Origin: Terracoccus sp. 273MFTsu3.1
Lineage (GTDB): Bacteria; Actinomycetota; Actinomycetes; Actinomycetales; Dermatophilaceae
Length of the DNA: 64,000 nt
Reading direction: 5' to 3'
Assembly: GCF_000383675.1 (NCBI RefSeq)
Contig: NZ_KB911824.1
Coordinates: 124,001 to 188,000 of the forward strand
Below the pieces are notes generated by a model. The model saw only the letters and a program-made list of their open reading frames with translations, had not been told where the DNA came from and made no database searches. This document shows positions 41,924 through 51,092 of the stretch, piece by piece (the stretch's first letter is position 1; every line of letters begins with the position of its first letter). A program made the translations under genes and the position numbers.

Positions 41924-42535
41924 TCACAGGCGCTCGACGGGTGGGCTCGTGCGCACGAACCACAGGCCGGCGGCCACGCCGCCGAGCCCGATGACGTATG
42001 CCGCCGGGACGAGTCCCGGCGAACGTCCGGCGAGCAGCCCGGCGAGGATGGCCACGGGCACGGCCGCCGCGAAGGCGAGGGCCGTGTGGCGCACCCAGCG
42101 ACGGGTGGTGGCGGCGGTGAACGACCCGGCCGGTGGGGACGAGGCGGAGAGCGCGGCCGCCGCATGGCCGACGACGCAGCCGGCGGCGGCCGGCAGCGAC
42201 CACCACGAGAAGCTCCCGGCCGAGGTCAGGGTGAACCACCCGTAGAGCAACAGGGTCCAGTAGACGACAGGCGCCGCCGAGCCGGCCCAGGCCATCGTGA
42301 CGAGCGGCAGCAGCACGAGCGCCCACCAGAGGGCGTCGAACCCGCCGACCGCGAAGGACAGGCTCGCGAGGTAGACGGCCACACCTCCCATCGCCGCGCC
42401 GGTCGCGCCGAGCTGGCTCAGGGACCACTCGGGGCCGGCGCCGAACCGCACCGTGCGGCGCAGCCGGACGCGGCGGGCCACCCACGGCGTACGCGTCGGC
42501 CCGGGCGGGTCCTCGGCGGGCGCGCGCACGGTCAC
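41924..42535 (-). CDS. membrane protein, last gene of the MoxR/DUF58 operon
   Basis: A 203-residue protein with about six hydrophobic segments (GGVAVYLASLSFAVGGFDALWWALVLLPLVTMAWA; YWTLLLYGWFTL; ALAFAAAVPVAILAGLLAG; AAYVIGLGGVAAGLWFV). GTG 42535 overlaps the DUF58 stop. I do not recognise the family. It has no transglutaminase domain, which is often present in such operons. Its place at the end of the operon suggests a membrane partner of the DUF58/MoxR pair. Confidence 0.75.
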   Translation of the reverse strand: MTVRAPAEDPPGPTRTPWVARRVRLRRTVRFGAGPEWSLSQLGATGAAMGGVAVYLASLSFAVGGFDALWWALVLLPLVTMAWAGSAAPVVYWTLLLYGWFTLTSAGSFSWWSLPAAAGCVVGHAAAALSASSPPAGSFTAATTRRWVRHTALAFAAAVPVAILAGLLAGRSPGLVPAAYVIGLGGVAAGLWFVRTSPPVERL

Positions 42536-43845
42536 CGCCTCGCCATCCGTGGCGCCGACGCCCGACGCGCGATGTCGCGGAGGACCTGGTCGAGGGAGCC
42601 GGCGCCGCGCCAGGGCACGACAGGGACACCGCGCAGCCGGAGGTTGTGCACCTCGGCGTCGCGGGACAGCAGCCGGATCCGCCAGGCCAGGGCCTGGTAG
42701 ACGCTCGACGGGTCGGCGACGAGGTGCTCGGGGAAGGTGTCGACGACGACCACCGTCATGCCGCGCGCCGCGAGCGTGTGGGCCAGCGTCACCATCGTCG
42801 GGTCGATGAGCGGTGAGAGCACGAGGCACAGGGCGTTGGGGTCGACGCCGCGGATCGCGTGCTCGCCGGTGTCGCGTCGCTCCGTCGCCGGGGAGATCGC
42901 GGCGAGCGTGTCGAGCACGCGGCGGAGGTGGTTCGTTCCCGAGCCGACGCCGAGGGTCGGGACCTCGGCCGCTCCGACCGTGCGCAGGGTGAGCCGGTCG
43001 TTGCTCCGGAGGAAGTGCTCGCTGATCGCGCCGGCCGCCCGCACCGTGACGTCGAGGCTCGTCGGGCGTCCGTCGATGCCCTCGCGAGGGCCGACGTCGC
43101 TGAAGCAGTCGACGAGCAGGAAGACGTGTGCGTCCTCGTCGGTGAACGTCGACGTGACGTGCAAGGCTCCCGTCCGCATCGAGACGGGCCAGTGGATCCG
43201 TCGCAGCCGGTCTCCCGGGTGGAACCGCCGGATCGTGTTGAACTCCGAGCCGGACCCCGGTCGGTTCGACCGGTTCAGCCCGACGATGCCGCGCGGGTGC
43301 GGTGTCGGAGCGCTCGCGTCGAAGGAGGCCGGCACGGGGAGGGTGGCGGAGTCGAGGTCGGGCAGGTCGACCGGGCCGGCCCGGAAGGCTCCCCACGTGC
43401 TGACGAGCGCGACGCTGACGGTGCCGACGCGACGACGTCCCCAGCGGGTGGACCGCAGCCCGAGCGTCGCGGCCCCGTCCTCGAGCTCGGCGATCCCGCT
43501 CGACGGCTTGCGCTCGACCCACGGGGCCTGGGCCAGGGTGACGACGCCGTGGACGTCGTGCAGGGCCGGCTCGGTGGTCACGTAGACCCCGGTCGCCGAG
43601 CCCTCGCGCAGCGTCGTGTCGCCGAGTCGCGCCGTCGCGGTGACCTCGGTGCGTGGCCGCACGAGGTGACCCCACAGCGCGGCGACGACGAGCGGCGCCA
43701 CGATGACGAGCAGGTCGGCCCGTCGACCGACGACGGCGACGATCGCGCCCCCGGCGGCGAGCAGGATCGCCCGCTGGTGGGCAGCGGTCGGCTCCCACCC
43801 GCCGAGTCGGCGCGTGGCGGTCCGGTGGGGGCGCCAGGGCTGCAC
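42532..43845 (-). CDS. DUF58 domain protein (MoxR-associated)
   Basis: A 437-residue protein. Two N-terminal membrane helices (AILLAAGGAIVAVVG; LLVIVAPLVVAALWGHLV) precede a beta-rich region and the DUF58 core RFHPGDRLRRIHWPVSMRTGALHV, then VFLLVDCF in a von Willebrand-A-like segment. The GTG at 43845 starts 4 bp after the MoxR stop. DUF58 proteins work with MoxR ATPases in assembly or activation of metal-bound or surface complexes; the client here is unknown. Confidence 0.9.
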   Translation of the reverse strand: MQPWRPHRTATRRLGGWEPTAAHQRAILLAAGGAIVAVVGRRADLLVIVAPLVVAALWGHLVRPRTEVTATARLGDTTLREGSATGVYVTTEPALHDVHGVVTLAQAPWVERKPSSGIAELEDGAATLGLRSTRWGRRRVGTVSVALVSTWGAFRAGPVDLPDLDSATLPVPASFDASAPTPHPRGIVGLNRSNRPGSGSEFNTIRRFHPGDRLRRIHWPVSMRTGALHVTSTFTDEDAHVFLLVDCFSDVGPREGIDGRPTSLDVTVRAAGAISEHFLRSNDRLTLRTVGAAEVPTLGVGSGTNHLRRVLDTLAAISPATERRDTGEHAIRGVDPNALCLVLSPLIDPTMVTLAHTLAARGMTVVVVDTFPEHLVADPSSVYQALAWRIRLLSRDAEVHNLRLRGVPVVPWRGAGSLDQVLRDIARRASAPRMARR

Positions 43846-43849
43846 CGGC

Positions 43850-44866
43850 TCAGCCGCCCGCCACCGGGCCTGCTGCCGAGTCGGCGGCCGGCCCCGGAGC
43901 CAGGTGCTCCCGGGCTGACGGGGTCGCGACCGTACGCAGGAGGCTCTCGACGATGCTCCGGCCCGAGGCGTTGCTCATCCACAGCTCGGGCTTGACCGTG
44001 ATGCGGTGCGCGAGGACCGGCACGGCGACGGCCTTGACGTCCTCGGGGGTCACGTAGTCGCGACCGTCGACGACGGCATACGCCCGGGCGCACAGGAGCA
44101 GACCGAGGGCGCCACGGGGCGAGGCGCCCATGAGGACGTCGGCATGCGTGCGGCTGGCGGCGGTCAACGCGACGCAGTAGCGCCCGACCGACTCGTCGAC
44201 GGCCGTCGCCTCGATGGCGGCCTGCATGGCGAGCAGCTGCTCCGCGTCGACGATGCGGCGCAGCTCCTGCTCCTCGCGCTGGCGGGCCATGCGGTTGGAG
44301 AGGATCTCCCACTCTTCGTCGAGCGTCGGGTAGCCGAACGAGATGCGCATGAGGAAGCGGTCGAGCTGCGCCTCCGGGAGTGGGTAGGTCCCTTCGTACT
44401 CAACGGGATTCGCGGTCGCGAGGACGTGGAAGGGGCGTGGGAGCTGGAAGGTGCGGCCCTCGACCGTCACCTGCTTCTCCTGCATCGCCTCGAGGAGCGC
44501 GGCCTGCGTCTTCGGCGGCGTGCGGTTGATCTCGTCGGCGAGGAGCAGCCCCGCGAAGAGCGGCCCGGCGCGGAACTCGAAGTCGCCCGACCGCTGGTCG
44601 TAGATGAAGGATCCGGTGATGTCTCCGGGCAGGAGGTCGGGCGTGAACTGGGCCCGCTTGAAGTCGAGCCCCAGGGTCTGCGCGAAGCTGCGTGCCGCCA
44701 GCGTCTTGCCGAGGCCGGGGAAGTCCTCCATGAGGACGTGGCCGCCGGCGAGGATGCCGGACAGGACGAGCTGCAGCGACTCGCGTTTGCCGACGACGGC
44801 GCGGTCGACCTCGTCGAGGACGGCGCCGCTCAGCTCACTGACGCGGGTCAGGTTCATGTCGGTCAT
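43850..44866 (-). CDS. MoxR-family AAA+ ATPase
   Basis: A 338-residue AAA+ ATPase. Walker A GLGKT (51-55), Walker B LLLADEIN (about 107-114), sensor 1 HVLATANPVEYEGTYPLPEAQLDRF and the C-terminal lid with ASPRGALGLLLCARAYA and DVKAVAVPVLAHRI are all intact. It is the chaperone-type motor of the operon, acting on DUF58 or DUF4129 partners. The start is ATG 44866 or, less likely, 44857. Confidence 0.94.
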   Translation of the reverse strand: MTDMNLTRVSELSGAVLDEVDRAVVGKRESLQLVLSGILAGGHVLMEDFPGLGKTLAARSFAQTLGLDFKRAQFTPDLLPGDITGSFIYDQRSGDFEFRAGPLFAGLLLADEINRTPPKTQAALLEAMQEKQVTVEGRTFQLPRPFHVLATANPVEYEGTYPLPEAQLDRFLMRISFGYPTLDEEWEILSNRMARQREEQELRRIVDAEQLLAMQAAIEATAVDESVGRYCVALTAASRTHADVLMGASPRGALGLLLCARAYAVVDGRDYVTPEDVKAVAVPVLAHRITVKPELWMSNASGRSIVESLLRTVATPSAREHLAPGPAADSAAGPVAGG

Positions 44867-44869
44867 GCG

Positions 44870-45526
44870 CTACCACTGCTCGATTCGTCGGAGGATGGGG
44901 TCGAGGCGCTGGGGACGGTACAGGTCGGGTGGGGGCAGACCGACGAGCAGGTCCCACAGCTCGGGAGGCGTCACGCTCTGGGCCCACTTCGGCTCCTCCT
45001 CGGCGACGATGCCGTGCCGGGCGTAGAGCCGTTCGCGGATGAGCACCTGCAGCTGCAGGTGCAGGTCGTGCACGACGCTCTCGCGTCCCTCGCGGCGGGT
45101 GTTGGCCGCCTCGAGCCGCCCGGCGAGGTTGGTGACGCGGAAGTCGTTGCCGCGCGAGTGGCCGCCGAGGTCGCCGTCGACGAGCGGCCAGACCGTCAGG
45201 TGCTGCGGCGCGGTGTGGTCGATGAGATGCCAGACGAGCAGCGCGGCGGCGAGCAGGATCGCGAGGAGCACCGGCACGTCCGGTGCGAGACCGAGCCCCG
45301 CCGTGAGCGCCGCGAGGACCACCCACGTCAGGAGCAGTCCGACGAGTCGACGACGCCACGGGCGCAGCGCCAGGGCGATCTCCCGGGCCCGCGACGGCGC
45401 CCGGCCGACCGCCCCACGGGGGAGTGGCCGTACGACCGAGGAGGCAGCGGCGCGCTCACGGGCCTCCCGCGTCTCACGCGCCTCACGCCGGGTCCGAGGT
45501 GGTGTGCCGTCCGGCTGGCTGCTCAC
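44870..45526 (-). CDS. membrane-anchored hypothetical protein of the MoxR operon
   Basis: A 218-residue protein with an Arg-rich cytosolic N-terminus. Two adjacent membrane helices follow (LVGLLLTWVVLAALTAGLGLA; VPVLLAILLAAALLVWHLI), then a ~130-residue soluble part containing DFRVTNLAGRLEAANTRREGRESVVHDLHLQLQVLIRERL. It has no family I can name. Its GTG overlaps the stop of the DUF4129 gene, and its stop is 4 bp before moxR, so it is an integral operon member. Confidence 0.8.
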   Translation of the reverse strand: MSSQPDGTPPRTRREARETREARERAAASSVVRPLPRGAVGRAPSRAREIALALRPWRRRLVGLLLTWVVLAALTAGLGLAPDVPVLLAILLAAALLVWHLIDHTAPQHLTVWPLVDGDLGGHSRGNDFRVTNLAGRLEAANTRREGRESVVHDLHLQLQVLIRERLYARHGIVAEEEPKWAQSVTPPELWDLLVGLPPPDLYRPQRLDPILRRIEQW

Positions 45527-46257
45527 GACAGCTCCTCGTGAGCGGCCGCCGACGCCCCTCGGTCGGCAGCCTGCCGCGAGGCCACCTGCTCGAGGTCGGC
45601 GATGAGGACGCGGAGGTCGGCGATCGCGCGGTCACGGTGGCTCTCGCCGAGGTCGTGGACCGAGAAGCGCGCCTCCCGGTAGAGGGCGGCGAGGTCGCCG
45701 AGCCGGGCAGAGTCGACGGGCCAGACGCCGATGACGCGTTCGGTGTACTCCGTCGACGTCTCGGCGGGCAGGCGGGGCAGGCCGGTCGCGGCGGCGGAGG
45801 TCTCGAGGCCGAGCCAGGCCGCGACGATGGCGTTGCGCGGCTCGCCGCTCTCCAGGTCCCGCAGCCGGTCCCGCGCCTCCTCGAGGAGCTCGGTCGGCAC
45901 GAGCGGGACGGCGAAGTCCGGCTCCTCGTGCAGCTCGAGGTGCGGGCGTCGGCGCAGCAGCGACCGGACCAGCTGCGCGAGGACGACGAGCACCACGAGG
46001 GCTGCCAGCACGAGCACGATCTGGACGAGGGTGACCAGCACCGGAGACGGGTCGAAGGGCATCGCCGTCGACGTCGACGACGGCCGGGACGGCGTCGCGG
46101 AGGGAGGCAGCGACGTGAGGGTCGGCAGCGGTGTGGCCGTCTCCGTGTCGACCGGTCGGGAGAGCAACGGCACGGGTTGGCCCAGCGCGGCCACGACCAG
46201 TGCGGCCATGACGACGGCGCCACCCACGATGGTGACCTGAGCCCCCCGCCTCGACAT
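45523..46257 (-). CDS. DUF4129 domain protein
   Basis: A 244-residue protein. The N-terminal helix (VTIVGGAVVMAALVVAALG), a Ser/Thr/Pro-rich outer linker and a second membrane helix (LVTLVQIVLVLAALVVLVVLAQLV) lead to a cytosolic DUF4129 domain with PRNAIVAAWLGLETSAAATGLPRLPAETSTEYTERV. DUF4129 is a regular partner of MoxR-DUF58 operons. It is the first gene of this five-gene operon (ATG 46257). Confidence 0.9.
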   Translation of the reverse strand: MSRRGAQVTIVGGAVVMAALVVAALGQPVPLLSRPVDTETATPLPTLTSLPPSATPSRPSSTSTAMPFDPSPVLVTLVQIVLVLAALVVLVVLAQLVRSLLRRRPHLELHEEPDFAVPLVPTELLEEARDRLRDLESGEPRNAIVAAWLGLETSAAATGLPRLPAETSTEYTERVIGVWPVDSARLGDLAALYREARFSVHDLGESHRDRAIADLRVLIADLEQVASRQAADRGASAAAHEELS

Positions 46258-46339
46258 GCGAGTGACCCTATGCCAGCGGGCTCGTCGACGGTCGCGGAGC
46301 CGACCGATCGTTGCCGTCCCGATAGGTCCGGACGGCGAC

Positions 46340-46363
46340 GACCCACGGGTCGCCTCGTGGGTC
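46340..46363 (-). terminator. hairpin overlapping the valS stop
   Basis: GACCCACG (46340-46347) pairs with CGTGGGTC (46356-46363). The stem overlaps the last bases of valS and would end its message before the MoxR operon, which runs on the same strand. Confidence 0.5.
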
Positions 46364-49028
46364 AGCCCTGGGTGGCCGGCTTCTCGACGGGGACGAGCTG
46401 GGCGTCACGCACCTCGACGACCTCGCCCTCGGCATACGACAGCTCGCTGATGCGACCGCTGGCCCGCAGGTCGGACTCGGCGGCCTGCACGTGGGCGACC
46501 GACGCCGCGGGGGCGACGAGGGTCATGGTGCGCACCTCGGCGCGCATGCCGACCTTGGCCTCGGACTTGACCTTGCGCACGCCCGCGAGGGCCGCGCCGA
46601 CCGACGTCAGGAGCGCGGGCTCGCCACCGGACGGCAGCTCGTCGCGAGTCGGCCACGGCTGGCGGTGCACCGAGCCCTCGCCGAACCACGACCACACCTC
46701 GGCCGTGGCGTAGGGGATGAACGGCGCGAGCAGGCGCAGCAGCGTCTCGAGCGCGAGGCGCAGCGCGGCACGGGCGCTCGCTGCGGCCTCGTCGCCCTGG
46801 CCGCCGTAGGCGCGGTCCTTGACGAGCTCGAGGTAGTCGTCGCAGAAGGTCCAGAAGAAGGTCTCGGTGGCCTCGAGCGAGCGGGTGTAGTCCCAGCCCT
46901 CGAAGCCCTGGGTGGCCTTGTCGACGACGTCGGCGAGGGCCGCGAGCATCGAGAGGTCGAGGGGGTGGGTCACGGCGGCCCGCAGGTCGCCGTCGACGTC
47001 ACCGAAGCCGAGGGCGAACTTGCTCGCGTTGAGCACCTTGATGGCGAGCCGTCGCCCGACCTTCATCTGCCCGGTGTCGTAGGCGGCGTCGGTGCCGAGG
47101 CGCCCGGAGGCCGCCCAGTAGCGCACCGCGTCGGCGCCGTTGGCCTTGACGACGTCCTCGGGCGTCTCGGCGTTGCCCTTGGACTTGCTCATCTTCTTGC
47201 GGTCGGGGTCGAGGATCCAGCCGCTGATCGCGGCGTGCTTCCACGGCGCCACCCCGTGCTCGAAGTACGAGCGCGTCACCGTGGCGAAGAGCCAGGTGCG
47301 GATGATGTCGTGCCCCTGGGGGCGCAGGTCGTAGGGGAAGATGCTCGCGAAGAGCGCCTCGTCCGACCCGAGCCGGTCGCCGTCGGCGGCTCCCTCGCGG
47401 ACCGGCCAGCCGGCGGCGATCTGCGGTGTCAGCGACGACGTGGCCCACGTGTCCATGATGTCGGGGTCGGCGACGAAGCCACCCGCCTGGCCGCGCTGCG
47501 ACTCCTCGTAGCCCTCGGGCACGTCGATCTGCGGGTCGACGGGCAGCGCCGACGCCGGCGGCGTCAACGGGTGGTCGTGGTCGACCTCACCCGCGGCGTC
47601 GACGGGATACCAGACGGGGAACGGCACGCCGAAGAAGCGCTGGCGCGAGATGAGCCAGTCTCCGTTGAGCCCCTCGACCCAGTTCTTGTAGCGCGAGCGC
47701 ATGAAGGCGGGGTGGAAGTCGACCTCGTCACCCATGCCGACGAGCTTGGAGCGCAGCGCCTCCTCGCGGCCGCCGTTGCGGATGTACCACTGGCGCGAGG
47801 TGACGATCTCGAGCGGCTTGTCGCCCTTCTCGTAGAAGTTCGCCTTGCGCTGGGTCTTCTGCGGCTCGCCGTCGAGGTCGCCGGACTCGCGGAGCGCGGC
47901 CACGACGGCCTCGCGCGCGCTGAACGTCGTCTTCGTCGCGAGCGACTCGGCGTAGAGCGCCTCGCCGGGACCGCCGGCCAGCCACTCGGGCGTCTCGGCC
48001 TGGAGGCGGCCGTTGCGGGTGATGAGCGACCGGATCGGCAGCTGCAGCTCGCGCCACCACATGACGTCGGTGAGATCGCCGAAGGTGCAGCACATGGCGA
48101 TGCCGGCGCCCTTGTCCATCTCGGCGGCGCGGTGGGCGACCACCGGCACCTCGACGCCGAAGAGGGGCGAGGTGACCGTCGTGCCGAAGAGCGACTGGTA
48201 GCGCTCGTCGTCGGGGTGCGCGATGAGGGCCACGACCGACGGGATGAGCTCGGGCCGGGTCGTCTCGATGAAGACCGGCTCGCCGCCGTCCCGGTGGAAG
48301 GCGACCCGGTGGTACGCGCCGGGGTAGTCGCGTGCCTCGAGCTCGGCCTGCGCCACGGCGGTCTGGAACGTCACGTCCCACAGGCCCGGGGCCTCGCTCT
48401 GGTAGGCCTCGCCGCGCTCGAGGTTGTGCAGGAAGGCCTGCTGCGCCACGGCGCGCGAGCGCTCGTCGATGGTGCGGTAGGAGATGTTCCAGTCGAGGCT
48501 GAAGCCGAGGCGACGGAAGAGCGACTCGAAGGTCACCTCGTCCTTGACGGTGAGGACGTCACACAGCTCGATGAAGTTCTTGCGGCTGATCGGGCGCTGG
48601 TCGGCGGCCTTGATCGCCTTTCCCTTGGCGTCGACGCCCTCCTCGAAGGGCGGCGCGAAGCCCTCCTCGTAGGGCAGGCTCGCGTCGCCGCGCACGCCGT
48701 AGTAGTTCTGGACCCGCCGCTCGGTCGGCAGGCCGTTGTCGTCCCAGCCGATGGGGTAGAAGACCTCGAGGCCCCGCATCCGCTTGTAGCGGGCCATGCA
48801 GTCGGTGTGGGTGTAGCTGAAGACGTGGCCGACGTGCAGGCTGCCGCTCGCCGTGGGCGGCGGGGTGTCGATGGCGAAGACCTGGTCGCGCGGGAGCGAG
48901 AGGGCCTTCTCGCGGTCGAAGGCGTAGGTGCCCTCGTCGGCCCATACCTGCATCCACTTCTCCTCGAGCCCGTCGAGCGTGGGTCGCTCGGGGATCCGCG
49001 AGGTCGTGGGTGCAGGTGTGTCAGTCAT
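46362..49028 (-). CDS. valS: valine--tRNA ligase
   Basis: An 888-residue class I synthetase. The HIGH-type motif is in GSLHVGHVFSYTHTD (about residue 64), PIGWDDNGLPTERRVQNYYGV marks ValRS, and KKMSKSKGN lies near 612. The editing domain is between them, with RVAFHRDGGEPVFIETTRPELIPSVVALIAHPDDERY. The C-terminal anticodon-binding domain and coiled-coil end are present, the latter shorter than in E. coli. ATG 49028 is chosen; a longer upstream frame is non-coding. No T-box leader was seen. Confidence 0.95.
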   Translation of the reverse strand: MTDTPAPTTSRIPERPTLDGLEEKWMQVWADEGTYAFDREKALSLPRDQVFAIDTPPPTASGSLHVGHVFSYTHTDCMARYKRMRGLEVFYPIGWDDNGLPTERRVQNYYGVRGDASLPYEEGFAPPFEEGVDAKGKAIKAADQRPISRKNFIELCDVLTVKDEVTFESLFRRLGFSLDWNISYRTIDERSRAVAQQAFLHNLERGEAYQSEAPGLWDVTFQTAVAQAELEARDYPGAYHRVAFHRDGGEPVFIETTRPELIPSVVALIAHPDDERYQSLFGTTVTSPLFGVEVPVVAHRAAEMDKGAGIAMCCTFGDLTDVMWWRELQLPIRSLITRNGRLQAETPEWLAGGPGEALYAESLATKTTFSAREAVVAALRESGDLDGEPQKTQRKANFYEKGDKPLEIVTSRQWYIRNGGREEALRSKLVGMGDEVDFHPAFMRSRYKNWVEGLNGDWLISRQRFFGVPFPVWYPVDAAGEVDHDHPLTPPASALPVDPQIDVPEGYEESQRGQAGGFVADPDIMDTWATSSLTPQIAAGWPVREGAADGDRLGSDEALFASIFPYDLRPQGHDIIRTWLFATVTRSYFEHGVAPWKHAAISGWILDPDRKKMSKSKGNAETPEDVVKANGADAVRYWAASGRLGTDAAYDTGQMKVGRRLAIKVLNASKFALGFGDVDGDLRAAVTHPLDLSMLAALADVVDKATQGFEGWDYTRSLEATETFFWTFCDDYLELVKDRAYGGQGDEAAASARAALRLALETLLRLLAPFIPYATAEVWSWFGEGSVHRQPWPTRDELPSGGEPALLTSVGAALAGVRKVKSEAKVGMRAEVRTMTLVAPAASVAHVQAAESDLRASGRISELSYAEGEVVEVRDAQLVPVEKPATQG

Positions 49029-49277
49029 GCGCCCAATCCTTCCATGCGCGCCGGGGTGCCCTCGACCGGCTTTCCCCTGATCGGCCGGCACGGTCGAACG
49101 GCGCACGTATGCCGTCCGGCGCGGTCCGCGCGCCACCCCGGAGTCGGCACTGCGAGCCGTGACCGGCGTGGCGTGCGTCACGGCCGCGCCCGCGATCACG
49201 GTCATCCCGTGACCGTTCGCAGGGGCGACCGGGCCATCGGCGTGCCGAACCGGAGCGGCGCAGGGCAGAGTGTCCCC

Positions 49278-50051
49278 ATGGAGCCCGTCTACTCGTCCGT
49301 CATCGGTTTCGCCCGCGGGGTGTTCGCGATGCAGGGGCTGAAGTTCACCATCCTCGGCGACGACAACGTCCCGCGCGTCGGGGGAGCGGTGATGACGATC
49401 AACCACACCGGCTACATGGACTTCGCGTATGCCGGGCTCGCCGCCCAGAAGTCCGACCGACTCGTGCGGTTCATGGCCAAGGACGGTGTCTTCTCGCACG
49501 CCGTCAGTGGTCCGCTGATGCGCGGCATGAAGCACATCCCGGTCGACCGGACCGCGGGAGCGGCGTCCTACGCCGCCGCTGTCGACGCGCTCCGCTCCGG
49601 CGAGATCGTCGGCGTCTTCCCGGAGGCGACGATCTCGCGCTCGTTCGAGCTCAAGGAGTTCAAGACCGGCGCGGCCCGGATGGCCCTCGAGGCGGGCGTG
49701 CCGATCCTGCCGGTCGTGATCTGGGGCTCGCAGCGGGTCTGGACCAAGGGCCACCCCAAGCGGCTCGGCCGCACGAACGTGCCGATCCTCATCAACGTCG
49801 GCGAGCCGATCGCCGTCGCGCCCGACGCCGACCCCGTGGCCGTCACCGAGCAGTACAAGGCCGTCATGGCCGACCTGCTGGCGGTCGCCCGGGCGGCATA
49901 CGAGCCCCTGACCGGCCCCGACCTCAAGTTCCTCCCGGCGAGCATGGGCGGCACCGCGCCGACGCTCGCCGAGGCGACCCGCCTCGACGAGGCCGACACG
50001 CTGGAGCGGCAGCGGCGCGCCGACGAGCAGCGGGGCTTCCCGCCCGAGTGA
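49278..50051 (+). CDS. 1-acyl-glycerol-3-phosphate acyltransferase (PlsC family)
   Basis: A 257-residue acyltransferase. Motif I NHTGYMDFAYAG (the NHx4D form), motif III FPEATISRSFELKEFKTGAARMALEAGVPILPVVIWG and the remaining blocks are intact. No strong membrane helix is seen apart from the N-terminal hydrophobic stretch. It acylates lysophosphatidate in phospholipid synthesis. ATG 49278 is preceded by a 249-bp gap in which the only notable item is a motif copy (49107) within an ACGGC...GCCGT inverted pair. Confidence 0.9.
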   Translation: MEPVYSSVIGFARGVFAMQGLKFTILGDDNVPRVGGAVMTINHTGYMDFAYAGLAAQKSDRLVRFMAKDGVFSHAVSGPLMRGMKHIPVDRTAGAASYAAAVDALRSGEIVGVFPEATISRSFELKEFKTGAARMALEAGVPILPVVIWGSQRVWTKGHPKRLGRTNVPILINVGEPIAVAPDADPVAVTEQYKAVMADLLAVARAAYEPLTGPDLKFLPASMGGTAPTLAEATRLDEADTLERQRRADEQRGFPPE

Positions 50052-50109
50052 CGCGGTCCGGGGGAGTTGACGTTCGGGGCGATGACCCGGCGCCGGTAGC
50101 CTTCCGGAC

Positions 50110-50883
50110 ATGGCTCGTCAGGCACGTCAGCGCGTCCCCGAGGGTCCGGCCCCGGACCCCGCGGTCCAGAAGCTCCGGATCCGCTACACCAAGCGGGGTC
50201 GGCTGCGGTTCACCTCGAGCCGCGACTTCCAGCGCGCGCTCGAGCGGGCGCTGCGCCGCGCGGACGTGCCGATGGCCTTCTCGGCCGGCTTCCACCCGCA
50301 CCCGAAGATCAGCTACGCCAACGCCGCGGCCACGGGCACGGCCAGCGAGGCGGAGTACTTCGAGATCTCGGTGACCCAGCGCGTCGAGCCCGAGTCGGTC
50401 CGTGCCGCGCTCGACGAGGCCCTCCCCGAGGGGATCGACATCCTCCAGGTCGTCGAGGCTTCCCCCGGGGCGCTCGCCGACCGTCTCGAGGCCAGCGACT
50501 GGGTGCTCGAGTTCGCCGGGGTGCCGCTCGAGGTCCTCGGGGCAGCCGTCGCGGCGCTCATGGAGCGCGACACGGCCGAGGTGACCCGGCTGACGAAGTC
50601 CGGTCCGCGCACCTTCGACGTGCGTGGCTCGATCGTGGCCGCGCGCGTCCTGGGCCCGCGCGACGCGCTCGACGACACGGTCACGACTCACGAAGTCGGC
50701 ACCGACTGTGCGATACTGCGCATGGTCGTACGGCACACCACACCTGCTGTACGCCCCGACGACATTCTGACCGCGCTGCGTGAGATCGCCGACCTGCAGC
50801 CTCCGCGCCCCCCACTGGTGACGCGACTGGCGCAGGGACCGCTCGACACCGCAAACGTGCGGGTGACCGACCCGCTGGAATGA
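50110..50883 (+). CDS. DUF2344 / TIGR03936 family protein
   Basis: A 257-residue protein matching the radical-SAM-linked DUF2344 family: IRYTKRGRLRFTSSRDFQRALERALRRADVPMAFSAGFHPHPKISYANAAATGTASEAEYFEI. In many bacteria this domain is fused to, or sits beside, a radical SAM protein and RNase E/G. Here the radical SAM partner is not adjacent on either side, but rne follows. The function is not established; a role in RNA or cell-envelope processes has been suggested from neighbourhood only. Confidence 0.9.
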   Translation: MARQARQRVPEGPAPDPAVQKLRIRYTKRGRLRFTSSRDFQRALERALRRADVPMAFSAGFHPHPKISYANAAATGTASEAEYFEISVTQRVEPESVRAALDEALPEGIDILQVVEASPGALADRLEASDWVLEFAGVPLEVLGAAVAALMERDTAEVTRLTKSGPRTFDVRGSIVAARVLGPRDALDDTVTTHEVGTDCAILRMVVRHTTPAVRPDDILTALREIADLQPPRPPLVTRLAQGPLDTANVRVTDPLE

Positions 50884-51092
50884 CCTGCCAGGTCATGACG
50901 ACGAAATGGTTGCCGACCAGGACGCCGACGGCATTCGATCACGGGGCCGCGCCCAGCGCGAACCGTTTTCGGGTGTAGCGAGACGACTTCCGTCCCGTCG
51001 CAGACGCGGCGCGACGACTGCAACCGCACTCGTGCGGTGTCGACGGCCCCGGCCGCGTGTGGGTCACACCGCACCTGACGGGAGGCTGCCTG

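Noticed and set aside
45043-45062. CACCTGCAGCTGCAGGTG palindrome
   Set aside because: It lies inside a coding frame as LHLQLQ, produced by repeating Leu-Gln codons, with no regulatory context.
46491-49277. Long plus-strand frame opposite valS leading into the acyltransferase
   Set aside because: Only the part from ATG 49278 shows family motifs; the rest is shadow of valS, so the acyltransferase start was set there.
49029-49277. T-box or other leader upstream of valS/plsC
   Set aside because: The gap shows no specifier-loop or T-box core pattern, only a motif copy and small GC hairpins.
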